From: an uncultured Chloroflexota bacterium
Lineage (GTDB): Bacteria; Chloroflexota; Chloroflexia; Thermomicrobiales; UBA6265
DNA: 40,913 nucleotides
Assembly (NCBI GenBank): GCA_937901745.1
Contig: CALGSZ010000143.1
Location: 1 to 40,913 of the forward strand
Direction of reading: 5' to 3'
Positions within the stretch are counted from its first letter, which is position 1; every line of letters begins with the position of its first letter. A program made the translations under genes and the position numbers. The notes below the pieces were generated by a model. It was not told the DNA's origin and made no database searches. It was given only the letters and a program-made list of their open reading frames with translations. Positions 8,729 through 16,869 of this stretch are shown one piece after another.

Positions 8729-9666
8729 TTCACCGCCTCGAGGATCGTCGCGGCTCCTTCGGCCAGGGCCTGATCGGCAGCCCGGCGTCCCACCTGATCG
8801 GCGTCGGCCACGTCCCGCGCGGCCGAAGAGAGTTGGACATCGACACATTTGCCGCCGTCCAGCGACACCACCCTGCCGTGCAGCCGCAGCTCGCCACCCT
8901 CCAGCCAGCCGTAGGCCGCGACCGGCGCGGAGCACCCGCCGCCGAGTCCGGACAGGAAGGCTCGCTCTGCGGTGACGACTAGCGCAGTCGCCTCATCGTT
9001 GAGCGACGAGGCGATGTCGCGAATTGCGGGGTCATCGCGGCACTGGACCGCCAATGCGCCCTGTCCTGGTGCCGGGAGCATCACATCAAGTGGCAGAACT
9101 TCGGCCTGAGAATCCAGCAGCCCTAGCCGCTCCAAGCCCGCGCGCGCCAGCAAAATGGCGTCATAGGGACCGTCTGGATCGTGGAGCTTGCGCAGGCGCG
9201 TATCGACATTGCCACGAATCGAACGGGTTTCCAACTCCGGTCGCTCCCGCTTGAGCTGGGCGGAGCGACGCAAGCTGCTGGTGCCGACGACCGCCCCTTC
9301 GGGCAGTTCGCGCAGAAGTCGGCCGCTTCGGCTGATCAAGACGTCAGACGGGTCGCTGCGCGGCAGGACGGCGCCGATGACGAGACCGGGTGCCATCCGC
9401 GTGGGTAGATCCTTCAGACTGTGGACTGCCAGCTCGATGCGCCCATCGAGAAGCGCGGCCTCGATCTCCTCCGTGAACGCGCCCTTGCCACCCAGGAGGG
9501 GCAACGGCGTCTCCAGCACGCGGTCACCCTTCGTGACGATCGGTTCAATGGTGACCGTCGCTTGCGGGTAGCGCAGGCCGATCAGCCGTGCCACCTGCTC
9601 AGCTTGCCGACGAGATAGCGCCGAGCCTCGCGCGCCGATGCGGATGGCCGTGGGGACAACGGTCAT
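8725..9666 (-). CDS. hemC: Hydroxymethylbilane synthase (porphobilinogen deaminase)
   Basis: Polymerises four porphobilinogens to hydroxymethylbilane. The 313-residue protein shows IRIGARGSALSRRQAEQV at the N terminus, the catalytic VHSLKDLPT, the arginine-rich GTSSLRRSAQL and RGNVDTRL segments, and the dipyrromethane-cofactor cysteine in GLGGGCSAPVAAY. Start ATG 9666. It is the first gene of the heme operon, and a perfect inverted repeat lies 56-80 bases upstream of its start (see 9722-9746), which suggests that the operon is regulated there. Confidence 0.97.
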   Translation of the reverse strand: MTVVPTAIRIGARGSALSRRQAEQVARLIGLRYPQATVTIEPIVTKGDRVLETPLPLLGGKGAFTEEIEAALLDGRIELAVHSLKDLPTRMAPGLVIGAVLPRSDPSDVLISRSGRLLRELPEGAVVGTSSLRRSAQLKRERPELETRSIRGNVDTRLRKLHDPDGPYDAILLARAGLERLGLLDSQAEVLPLDVMLPAPGQGALAVQCRDDPAIRDIASSLNDEATALVVTAERAFLSGLGGGCSAPVAAYGWLEGGELRLHGRVVSLDGGKCVDVQLSSAARDVADADQVGRRAADQALAEGAATILEAVK

Positions 9667-9721
9667 GAGCGCCGTCGAAGCTCCTCAAACTCGGGCGAAA
9701 CAGGAATCCAGCGAGAAAATC

Positions 9722-9746
9722 TACACAAATCTATCTCATTTGTGTA
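9722..9746 (-). promoter_or_regulatory. Perfect inverted repeat in the hemC operon promoter region (putative operator)
   Basis: TACACAAAT (9722-9730), seven bases, ATTTGTGTA (9738-9746): a perfect 9+9 palindrome in an AT-rich patch of a GC-rich region. An outer, imperfect extension (CGAGA ... TCTCG) reaches 9712-9755. On the minus strand, TTTACA partly inside the repeat could be a -35 with TGTAGA or TAGATT as -10, so a protein bound here would cover the promoter. The binding protein is unknown. Confidence 0.6.
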
Positions 9747-9878
9747 AATCTCTCGTTGCTGTTCAATGCTACCACGTTGAGGAGCAAGAAGGCAGGTTTG
9801 AGGGCCCTTACGCGGCCGCGACTATGGCGCTCGTGCCACAGTCTGGGCCGCCCAGCACCGATGTGGAGAAGTTGGTGG

Positions 9879-10964
9879 TTACGCCACCACTGCCTTGTCT
9901 GGACGGCGCTCGGCGCCACTCAGGCAGCAGTTGAGTGGGCAGATATCGTGGGTAGGACCGCGTCGACCGAGAGCCCGCCGCTCAGGATTGGCCGTCATCC
10001 GCTCGAGGATCAGCTCCCTGATCATTCGGATGAATTGGGGGTCGGTCCCGACGGTGGCAGCACGGATGAAATTGATCCCGAGATCGTCCGCGACGGCCTT
10101 GGCTTCCGTGTCGAGATCAAACAAAACCTCCATGTGGTCTGAGATGAACCCGACAGGGACACAGACGATGTCGGTCACTCCTTGCCTTGCCAACTCCGGC
10201 AGGACCTCGCAAATGTCCGGCTCGAGCCAAGGCACCTGCGGCGGACCGCTCCGGCTCTGATAGACGATTTGCCAGCTCCGCCGGCCGAGTCCCTCTGAGA
10301 TGAGTTGGCTCGCCTCGCGCAGCTGAACTTCGTACGCGCAGCCCCGCGCCATGCTCAGCGGGATGCTGTGCGCGGAGAACAGCAGCGCGGCAGATTCCCT
10401 GCGGTTCTCCGGGATTTGTTCCAGCGCGGCCCTCGTCCGGGCGATCATCGGTTCAATGAAGCCGGGATGGTTGTAGAAGCCGCGCAGCTTGTCGAATTCC
10501 GGCGCCCCTTCCCCAACCTCGGCAACGGCCCGGAGCACATCTTCTCGATACTGCCGGCAGCCGGAGTACGAACTGAACGCCGAGGTCACGAAGACGAGCG
10601 CCCGGCGGATGCCGTCGTCTCGCATCTGCCGCACGGTGTCCGTTACGAACGGGTGCCAGTTGCGGTTGCCGAAATAGATCGGCAGGCGCGGGCCGTGCGC
10701 GTCCAGTTCGGCCTGTAGCGCGGCGATCAAGGCTCGATTCTGCGCGTTGATCGGGCTGACACCGCCGAAGTGGAGGTAGTGTTCCGCGACCTCCTCCAAC
10801 CGAGCGCGAGGCGTATTGCGCCCGCGAGTGACGTTCTCCAGGAAAGGCATGACATCGTCCGGTCCCTCGGGACCACCGAAGGAGAGCACTAAGATCGCAT
10901 CGTACGACCGAGCTTGGTCGTCGAAACGCGGCGCATTCAGCGTCGTTGCCCCGGCGATGGTCAT
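9879..10964 (-). CDS. hemH: Coproporphyrin/protoporphyrin ferrochelatase, probable [2Fe-2S] type
   Basis: Inserts ferrous iron into the porphyrin. With hemQ present the likely substrate is coproporphyrin III (CpfC). The 361-residue protein has LVLSFGGPEGPDDV at the N terminus, the catalytic His in FSAHSIP, and VPVGFISDHMEVLFDLD. Four cysteines sit where actinobacterial ferrochelatases bind a [2Fe-2S] cluster: one in SSYSGCRQYRED and three in the C-terminal CPLNCC. The cluster is therefore likely but inferred. ATG 10964, preceded by GGGGAAGAGG, is preferred over an upstream in-frame TTG at 10997. It is separated from hemC by 212 bases containing the putative operator, and it diverges from arsR. 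Confidence 0.94.
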   Translation of the reverse strand: MTIAGATTLNAPRFDDQARSYDAILVLSFGGPEGPDDVMPFLENVTRGRNTPRARLEEVAEHYLHFGGVSPINAQNRALIAALQAELDAHGPRLPIYFGNRNWHPFVTDTVRQMRDDGIRRALVFVTSAFSSYSGCRQYREDVLRAVAEVGEGAPEFDKLRGFYNHPGFIEPMIARTRAALEQIPENRRESAALLFSAHSIPLSMARGCAYEVQLREASQLISEGLGRRSWQIVYQSRSGPPQVPWLEPDICEVLPELARQGVTDIVCVPVGFISDHMEVLFDLDTEAKAVADDLGINFIRAATVGTDPQFIRMIRELILERMTANPERRALGRRGPTHDICPLNCCLSGAERRPDKAVVA

Positions 10965-11141
10965 TGCGGCCTCTTCCCCAAACTGAACGCGACTCAAGAT
11001 GCAGCGCCCACTCGCGCTCGACAGGAGATTAAGCCACGCTCACCCCCTCACGATCAGGCGATTACCATCCCCGTCGGGCATCCTTGCCACTCCTGCCAGC
11101 GTGCCGCTCCCCTCCTATCCGGTTCGGCCGGCTCACAATTC

Positions 11142-11176
11142 ATTGACAATCTTCGATGCAGGCGATACGCTGATCC
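11142..11176 (+). promoter_or_regulatory. Candidate promoter of arsR-arsM
   Basis: TTGACA followed after 17 bases by TACGCT, a good sigma-70-type -35 with a fair -10, about 30 bases before the arsR start. ArsR proteins normally bind over such promoters. I do not see a clean palindrome there. Confidence 0.6.
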
Positions 11177-11196
11177 CGACATCAGGAGTCTTGGAG

Positions 11197-11613
11197 TTGA
11201 GTGCAATCGCCGCAGCCGAGAGATCCAAGAGCAAGCGCCTCGCAGTACGGGGATGCTGCGCTCCGGTCTTGCCGCCGCGAATCTCTGAGTCCCAGGCAGC
11301 GGAGTACGCTAGCTGGTTCAAGGCACTCGCCGATCCCACTCGGATCCGCATCCTGAATCTCTTAGCGCAGCACGAAGAACCGGTTTGCGTCTGCGACATC
11401 GTCGAGCATTTCCCGCTCGGCCAACCGACGATCTCTCATCACCTCAAGATCCTGCGCGACGCGCGGTTCGTCTTCGCCGAGCGGCGCGGCACGTTCATGT
11501 ACTACCGCGTCAATCGCGCCTGCCTGGCGGAGTTTCCTGAGGCCGCGCGCCGCATCCTCGGCCTGGAGTCGTCTCCTATCAACGAGGCAGCCACTTGCCG
11601 GACCACCGGCTGA
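11197..11613 (+). CDS. arsR: ArsR-family arsenic-responsive repressor
   Basis: A 138-residue winged-helix repressor. It has the family core FKALADPTRIRILNLL, the recognition region LGQPTISHHLKILRDARFV and the wing ERRGTFMYYRVN. The metalloid site CVCDI (C64, C66) in the first core helix is the ArsR signature. A CC pair near the N terminus (C20-C21) resembles the actinobacterial arsenite sensor, where paired N-terminal cysteines from one subunit bind As(III) together with a cysteine of the other. TTG 11197 is taken as start because AGGAG lies eight bases upstream and the conserved part begins soon after. No ATG is available at the N terminus. The arsenite methyltransferase gene follows 112 bases downstream on the same strand, so the two very likely form one arsenic unit. 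Confidence 0.88.
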   Translation: MSAIAAAERSKSKRLAVRGCCAPVLPPRISESQAAEYASWFKALADPTRIRILNLLAQHEEPVCVCDIVEHFPLGQPTISHHLKILRDARFVFAERRGTFMYYRVNRACLAEFPEAARRILGLESSPINEAATCRTTG

Positions 11614-11725
11614 ACCCACGGAACGCGGGAATAGCCACCTGAGACCAGCGAAAGGAGAAGGGTGCCGGATCAAGCGAGCCAACTGAATCGAAAATCGTCA
11701 ATGTTCGATGAAAGGAGTTACGGAG

Positions 11726-12589
11726 ATGACGATCCAACCAGCTTCGACGCCGGAGGCAATTCGCGAGTCCGTCCGCTCTCGATATGCCGAGCAGGCACGC
11801 CGCGCCATCGTCATGACCCCCAGCGGTGGATGCTGCTCTTCGACCAGTAGATCCTGTCATCCGATTTCCGGCAATCTCTACGCACCATCCGAGGTCGCGG
11901 AACTCCCGGCCGCTGCCGTTCAGGCATCGCTCGGCTGCGGTAACCCGACCGCACTCGCCAATCTCTCGCCTGGCGAGATCGTCCTCGATCTCGGCTCCGG
12001 CGGCGGTATTGATGTTCTCCTGTCCGCTCGCCGAGTTGGCCCGACTGGATTTGTTTACGGTCTTGACATGACAGACGAGATGCTCGAGCTGGCCGAAGCG
12101 AATCGCCGGCAGGCAGGCATCGAGAACGTCCGCTTCCTGAAGGGTCAGATCGAGGCGATCCCCTTGCCCGACAACGCTGTCGACGTCGTCATCTCCAATT
12201 GCGTCATCAACCTTTCGGCGGACAAGCCGAAGGCGCTGCGTGAGGCATACCGCGTTCTGAAGCCAGGCGGCCGATTCGCCGTCTCTGACGTCGTCGTCCA
12301 AGGCGAGCTTCCCGCCGATCTCCGCTCCGACATGGAGGCGTGGGTCGGCTGTGTGGCTGGCGCGCTCGAGGAGGAGCAGTACCGGCAGTATCTCGGAGAG
12401 GCGGGTTTCACCGACATCGAGGTCGAAGTGACGCGAGTTTATGATCCACGCGAGCTCGCTGAATCCGGAAGCGAGGGCCAAGGTTGCTGCGGCGCTGCCC
12501 CGGCCAAGTGGGAGGAGTCGGCCTACGCCCGATTCGCCGCCTCGGGAGGCCGCATTGTCAGCGCCTTTGTGCGGGCCCGCAAACCCTAA
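11726..12589 (+). CDS. arsM: Arsenite S-adenosylmethionine methyltransferase
   Basis: Methylates As(III) with SAM to methylarsenicals, some of them volatile. The 287-residue protein has the SAM-binding loop LDLGSGGGIDVLLSA (about residues 88-102) and the ArsM signature SNCVINLSADK. Cysteines at 44, 71, 159 and 209 line up with the four functional cysteines of characterised ArsM enzymes (Cyanidioschyzon numbering 44, 72, 174, 224), so it should be active. A GGCCSS segment at 34-39 and CCG near the C terminus add further thiols. ATG 11726 is chosen over ATG 11708 because AAAGGAG lies eight bases before it. Cotranscription with arsR is likely. Detoxification appears to rely on methylation, as no arsB/acr3 or arsC is nearby. 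Confidence 0.94.
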   Translation: MTIQPASTPEAIRESVRSRYAEQARRAIVMTPSGGCCSSTSRSCHPISGNLYAPSEVAELPAAAVQASLGCGNPTALANLSPGEIVLDLGSGGGIDVLLSARRVGPTGFVYGLDMTDEMLELAEANRRQAGIENVRFLKGQIEAIPLPDNAVDVVISNCVINLSADKPKALREAYRVLKPGGRFAVSDVVVQGELPADLRSDMEAWVGCVAGALEEEQYRQYLGEAGFTDIEVEVTRVYDPRELAESGSEGQGCCGAAPAKWEESAYARFAASGGRIVSAFVRARKP

Positions 12590-12590
12590 C

Positions 12591-12612
12591 CCGCCGGACG
12601 GGCGTTCGGCGG
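12591..12612 (+). terminator. Small hairpin between convergent arsM and the metal transporter gene
   Basis: CCGCCG and CGGCGG with a ten-base loop, lying between the convergent stops at 12589 and 12620. There is no T-run. It would be a weak terminator for arsM, overlapping nothing else. Confidence 0.35.
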
Positions 12613-12619
12613 CACACCG

Positions 12620-14191
12620 TCACCACGCGCCCGTCTCACCCAAGGCGCGGAGGGCAATTGCGAGTCCCGCGATCGTCAGGACGACAGCGCCCGCCGCGGG
12701 CGCAACCCGCAACAGAGCTCCAACCAGGCCGGGCGATTGCAGCCGCCGCTCGAAGATTCGGCCGGCATAAAGGAAGAGGAGTCCCAAGACCGTCAGCGTC
12801 GCTGCCAAGCCAAGGCTAAACGCGACGACGAGCGCGAGCCCGAACGCGGCGCGTCCGAGAGCAATCGCGCCGAGTAGAACCACCAGCGCCGAGGGACACG
12901 GCACGAGCCCGCCGGAGACGCCGAGCGCGAGCAAGCCGCGCCAAGTGATGGGACCACCTTCGGCGCCCGGAGGCAGGTGGCTATGCCCGTGGGAATCGTC
13001 GTGGTGATGGTGGTGGCCTTGATCGTGTTCCACGCCAGTGTGCGCATGGGTGTGGCCTTGTTTCAGGCCGCTCAAGCGTTGCCGCAGGGTATGGAGCCCG
13101 AGCGCGACAACGAGCGCGCCAGAGGCAACACCCAACCAGGGCATCAGATCGGCGGGGACGACATACGCTGAGGCAAGCACGGTGACCAAGCCGAGAGCGA
13201 TGACTCCGATCGTGTGGGTGATCGTGACAGTCAGGCCGAGAAACGCGGCATGGCGCGGCGTGCCGCGAGACCCGACGAGGTAGGCGCCGACCAGTGTCTT
13301 GCCATGTCCAGGTGAGAGGGCGTGGGCCGCGCCCCAGAAGGCCGCTAGGCACAGAGCAAGGACAATTCCCCGCGTGGTGAGGTCTCCGCCGTTGACGAGG
13401 GAAGCAAGACGAGCCTCAGCGCCGTCAATGCCCGGCCGTCGGGATGGCTCGGTCGCAACCCGTGGCTCACCGGCGAACCGATCGAATCCAGCCGCTGCCG
13501 GAGTGCCCGGCCGAAGGGCCACGGAAAGGCTTACCTCTCGCTGATCGGGCGGCTGAACCCCCGGATCCTCCGGATAGCTCCGCAGTTCATCGCTGAGATC
13601 CGCCGGGGTGATCGTCACGCCTTCTAGCGCGACATCCGGACCGTGCGTCACCAGGATCTCGCGCCAGCCGACCGCCGCGGGCTCGTAGTTGTTGGTGAAA
13701 GCGATCTGTTGCGGTCTCGCCGACAGCGTCACCGGCTTGCTCGGCACGAACACTGCCCGTAGGTAAAGGAGCGTCATCCGCGCCTGCCCCTCTGGCAGGG
13801 ACAGCTCGCTCTCTCGCGGCACGAGCTCGATCTCGCGTCCGTCAACCGTCAAATGCAGATCCGCTCGAATTTCCTCGAGCTTTTCCTGCACGTATGCCGC
13901 GCGCTCCGCGTCGGAGATGTCGCCACCGCCGTCAGCATCCAGCCGCTCATTGACCTCTTGAAACGCCGGAATCTCCGCCAGATCGAGCACGTAGACGATA
14001 CGGAGGACGTGAGATTCGACTTCGATCCGCGCGTACTGGTTGACCGTGAGGTAGCCGAGCGGGTGCGCTCCGACGCCAGGCGCCCTGGTGAGGAGCAACG
14101 CCAAGAGCGTGAGGATCAGCGCATTCGCGACGCGACGAGCATGTCGACTCGGGAACCCGATTAGCGGGACGTATCCGGAGCAGCGCTTCAT
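12620..14191 (-). CDS. NicO/RcnA-like metal transporter with periplasmic EF-hand domain
   Basis: A 523-residue membrane protein. Residues 22-38 form a signal or anchor segment. An exported domain to about residue 260 follows and contains a near-canonical EF-hand loop (DADGGGDISDAE, residues 85-96), which would bind Ca2+. The second half has about six membrane spans with the NicO signatures AHALSPGHGKTLVGAYLVG and SGGLVPCPSALVVLLGA. A histidine-rich cytoplasmic-type loop lies between (runs of HTHAHT, HHHHHDD, HGHSH) and probably binds Ni, Co or another transition metal. Family members import Ni/Co or export it (RcnA), and direction cannot be told from sequence. ATG 14191 follows GAGGAAAG. It stands alone, convergent with arsM. 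Confidence 0.82.
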   Translation of the reverse strand: MKRCSGYVPLIGFPSRHARRVANALILTLLALLLTRAPGVGAHPLGYLTVNQYARIEVESHVLRIVYVLDLAEIPAFQEVNERLDADGGGDISDAERAAYVQEKLEEIRADLHLTVDGREIELVPRESELSLPEGQARMTLLYLRAVFVPSKPVTLSARPQQIAFTNNYEPAAVGWREILVTHGPDVALEGVTITPADLSDELRSYPEDPGVQPPDQREVSLSVALRPGTPAAAGFDRFAGEPRVATEPSRRPGIDGAEARLASLVNGGDLTTRGIVLALCLAAFWGAAHALSPGHGKTLVGAYLVGSRGTPRHAAFLGLTVTITHTIGVIALGLVTVLASAYVVPADLMPWLGVASGALVVALGLHTLRQRLSGLKQGHTHAHTGVEHDQGHHHHHDDSHGHSHLPPGAEGGPITWRGLLALGVSGGLVPCPSALVVLLGAIALGRAAFGLALVVAFSLGLAATLTVLGLLFLYAGRIFERRLQSPGLVGALLRVAPAAGAVVLTIAGLAIALRALGETGAW

Positions 14192-14525
14192 CGTCGGCTT
14201 TCCTCAGTGAGGTACACATGCCAGCGCCGCCCCGGTTTCCGCAACGAAAAGCGACGCGGCGGTCTCCGGGATATCAGCGATACGACGTGGCAATCACGCC
14301 ACGACCGTTGCCGCCCTTACCGGTCAACAGGCGCTCCGGCTCCCGTGACACAGCGCCGCTTTCGCGCAGTCTTGGGCTTCGGCAAATTGCCGAGCATTGT
14401 ACACGGAACAGGTTAGAACGCCACTGAACGCGCGTCGTTCTGTCGCCGAACCGGCGAACGGCCTACTCGGTATCACTTGCTTGGAGAATCGCTCGTCAGC
14501 CGGTAGGGACTTCGTGAGGAAATGC
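14192..14525. other. Intergenic stretch with no recognisable gene
   Basis: About 330 bases between the metal transporter start and the hairpin at 14526. Short open frames exist on both strands, but none has a ribosome site or a recognisable protein. The transporter promoter must lie near 14200-14260, where no strong consensus is visible. Confidence 0.5.
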
Positions 14526-14560
14526 AAACGCCCCTCGGTCGCTCGAGCCGAAGGGCGTTT
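14526..14560 (-). terminator. Terminator of the 56-codon gene
   Basis: AAACGCCC-C-TCGG pairs with CCGA-A-GGGCGTTT around an eight-to-ten-base loop, giving a palindrome that ends in TTT on both strands. It lies 54 bases past the stop of the small minus-strand gene, so it most likely ends that transcript. With A/T ends on both sides it could work both ways. Confidence 0.75.
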
Positions 14561-14613
14561 CGTGGTTGGCGCTCGGGTGCCCGCGAGGTCCGCGGGACGA
14601 CCGGAGCGATGGA

Positions 14614-14784
14614 TTAGATCGTCCACCGCCAAATGTTGACCGTCTGATCGAAGTTGCGAAGGTCCCGCCGAGCTTCATCCGCGGTCGGGTAACCGGGCCC
14701 GGCGCCGACCACTCGACCGTAATACCGGTCGAACTGGGACGTCACCTGCCGAAACGGCCGAATCAAGTCACGCAACGCCTTCAT
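14614..14784 (-). CDS. Small protein of unknown function (56 residues)
   Basis: A 56-residue basic, aromatic-rich protein beginning MKALRDLIRPFRQVTSQ and ending NIWRWTI. I do not recognise a family. There is no signal peptide, membrane span or metal motif. Predicted shape from composition is two short helices around a Gly/Pro-rich turn (GAGPGYPT). Reality is supported by an excellent ribosome site (GAGGAGG, five bases before ATG 14784), a terminator hairpin shortly downstream, and an AT-rich upstream patch (14825-14865, containing TAAAAT and TATTAC-like hexamers on the minus strand) suitable for a promoter. An upstream in-frame start at 14820 lacks a ribosome site. It is monocistronic and flanked by unrelated genes. 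Confidence 0.72.
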   Translation of the reverse strand: MKALRDLIRPFRQVTSQFDRYYGRVVGAGPGYPTADEARRDLRNFDQTVNIWRWTI

Positions 14785-15074
14785 AAGATCCTCCTCATCG
14801 ACACGACACACTCTCGTCAATCAAGCCAATAATCATTTTATCACGATATTACGATTTTTGCATGATGTAGCGAGCGCGTCAACCCGCTCCGCTCCGTCGA
14901 CAACCGCCGCGGGTCCGGCGTCGTAAGATATGTGTGACGCCGCGCGGAACGCAGTTGCCAATTTCACGCTGAAGATCGAGTGACTGCCGGCACTGCCTTT
15001 CGCCGCTCCACGCTCCACGCCGAATACGCGGGGCATCCTGGGCGGACGTCCCGAGACGCAGCGAGGGTATCGTT

Positions 15075-16811
15075 ATGTTCCAGTCTCAGCCGATGGAATC
15101 CCGCCGCGCGTCGAGTGCGCTCCATGCCGGTCAGGCCGGTGTGGTGGCGACATTCATCATGCTCGCCGTCCAGCTGATCTGGCGGCTCGGCGGGTCTCGG
15201 GACGGCGCGGTTCAAGCGTTCCCCGAATTCATCGTCGCGGCGATCGCTCGCCTAACCCCGCTCTCCATCTTCGGAGCGGCAACCGAGAACTACGGGAGCT
15301 TGGCGAAGAAGAGCCTCTTCGTCGCTGTCCTCTTGGGGATCGTCGCCGTCGGCTATCAGTCCGGGCGGATCGCCGGCGGGCTGAGCAACCGCTGGGGTCG
15401 CGGCGCCGCGAGCCGGACGCTGGCGGCTTTACTGGTCTCCGGCGCCCTGCTCCTGATCACGCTCGTCGTGATCTTGCCGATCGCGAATCTCGGTGTCTTC
15501 GCTCGCGACTCCTCCTATACGGGCGACATCCTCACGCAACTTGGCGTGACATTCGCCCTGTGGGCGGCGGCCTGGGCAGCCTTGACTCATCCAATTGGCG
15601 ACGACTCCCGGGCTGCGGAAGGTACGGTCAGTCGGCGCGCGGTGCTCGGCAGCGCCCTCGGCAACATCGCAACGGTGACATCACTCGCGGCCGTTGGCAT
15701 CTCTACCTGGCGCATTTTGAGTCCGCGCCGGCCGCGAATGGACGCGAGCGCAACCGAGCAGCGCGCCCAGGACATCGTCGCGACGCAGCGAGCGCGGCAA
15801 GGCCATCCGTTGCCGACGCAGACGCCGACCCCCGCTTCCGAGGCGCAAGAATCCGCGGCACTTGCGACCGACCTCGTGCAGGAAGCAGACGATCCCTTCG
15901 CGCTCTTCCTCGACCTCGAGGGTCAGGAAAAACTGACGACCGTCCTGACCCCGACGCCTGATTTCTATCGGGTGTCAAAGAACCTCATCGATCCCCAGGT
16001 GGATGTGTCCGGCTGGCGCCTGAAGGTGACGGGCCTCGTCGAGCGCGAGCTTGAGCTGACCTACGACGATCTCCTTGCCCGCGCCACGACGAAGAAGATC
16101 ACGACGCTGTGTTGTGTCTCCAACGAGCTCAATGGCGACCTGATCGGAACGGCCGAATGGACGGGCCTGCCACTCGCGGAGCTGCTTCAGGAGGCTGGGA
16201 TCAAGGAAGGTGCGGTCGACCTCAAGTTCCATGCCGCGGACGACTACGAGGACTCCGTCTCGGTCGAAATTGGCCTCGACCCGGACAATCTAATCGTCGT
16301 CGCGATGAATGGGGAGCCTCTCACCGACGAGCACGGCTATCCGGCTCGCCTCATTATCCCGAACATCTACGGGATGAAGAACGTCAAGTGGATCGACCGA
16401 ATCGAGGTCGTCGACGAGGACTTCAAGGGATATTGGCAAACGCGGCAGTGGAGCGACCTCGCGATCATGCAGATCTGGGGACGGATCGATACCCCGCGCG
16501 ACGGAGAGAAGCTGGCGCCAGGTCCACAAGTCGCGGCCGGCGTGGCATCGGCCGGCGACCGCGACGTAGCGCGCGTCGAGGTCAGTTTGGACGACGGTAA
16601 GACCTGGGCCGATGCGACCCTCGAGCCCTCACTCAATCCGCCGTTCACCTGGGTGCGGTGGGCGTTCCCCTTCGAGGCGGTCGAAGGCAAGTACACGATG
16701 CGGATCCGCGTCACCGACGGCACCGGGGCGGTCATGATGCAGGAGGAGCGTCCACCGCTACCCGACGGTGCAACGGGCTGGCCACGACGCCGCTTCGAAG
16801 TCGGGGACTGA
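15075..16811 (+). CDS. Membrane-anchored sulfite-oxidase-family molybdopterin oxidoreductase
   Basis: A 578-residue protein. Residues 1-175 hold about four membrane spans, and a Ser/Thr/Gln/Pro-rich linker follows (to about 260). The rest is the molybdopterin-binding domain (about 290-460) and a C-terminal Ig-like Mo-cofactor dimerisation domain (about 470-570). The molybdenum-ligating Cys is expected in TTLCCVSNELNG (C346/C347, with C347 fitting the CxxN spacing). YPARLIIPNIYGMKNVKWI and the VEVSLDDGKTW repeat motif are typical of the sulfite oxidase family. The catalytic part should lie outside the cell, anchored by the N-terminal spans. SRRAVLG at about 187 resembles a Tat-type segment before another hydrophobic stretch. 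The substrate is unknown (sulfite, sulfoxides and related compounds are possible), and no cytochrome partner is adjacent. ATG 15075 follows GAGGG by seven bases. Confidence 0.86.
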   Translation: MFQSQPMESRRASSALHAGQAGVVATFIMLAVQLIWRLGGSRDGAVQAFPEFIVAAIARLTPLSIFGAATENYGSLAKKSLFVAVLLGIVAVGYQSGRIAGGLSNRWGRGAASRTLAALLVSGALLLITLVVILPIANLGVFARDSSYTGDILTQLGVTFALWAAAWAALTHPIGDDSRAAEGTVSRRAVLGSALGNIATVTSLAAVGISTWRILSPRRPRMDASATEQRAQDIVATQRARQGHPLPTQTPTPASEAQESAALATDLVQEADDPFALFLDLEGQEKLTTVLTPTPDFYRVSKNLIDPQVDVSGWRLKVTGLVERELELTYDDLLARATTKKITTLCCVSNELNGDLIGTAEWTGLPLAELLQEAGIKEGAVDLKFHAADDYEDSVSVEIGLDPDNLIVVAMNGEPLTDEHGYPARLIIPNIYGMKNVKWIDRIEVVDEDFKGYWQTRQWSDLAIMQIWGRIDTPRDGEKLAPGPQVAAGVASAGDRDVARVEVSLDDGKTWADATLEPSLNPPFTWVRWAFPFEAVEGKYTMRIRVTDGTGAVMMQEERPPLPDGATGWPRRRFEVGD

Positions 16812-16840
16812 CCAGCGAGATTCTCCGTTCGCACTCCATG

Positions 16841-16869
16841 CTCTCCCGCGCCCGGCAGCCGCGGGAGAG
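16841..16869 (+). terminator. Hairpin after the molybdopterin oxidoreductase gene
   Basis: CTCTCCCGCG pairs with the GCGGGAGAG arm around a short GC-rich loop, 30 bases past the stop at 16811. No T-run follows, so the strength is uncertain. Confidence 0.55.

Noticed and set aside
9722..9746. Reading the hemC palindrome as a Rex or NrdR site
   Set aside because: The half-sites TACACAAAT/ATTTGTGTA and the seven-base spacing do not match TTGTGAA-N4-TTCACAA or the ACACTATATATTGTGT-like NrdR box.
10965..10997. Longer hemH start at a TTG codon
   Set aside because: ATG 10964 has a good GGGGAAGAGG upstream, and the extra residues are not family-like.
11579..12481. A 300-codon minus-strand frame opposite arsM
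   Set aside because: No ribosome site or recognisable domain, and arsM on the other strand has all its catalytic cysteines.
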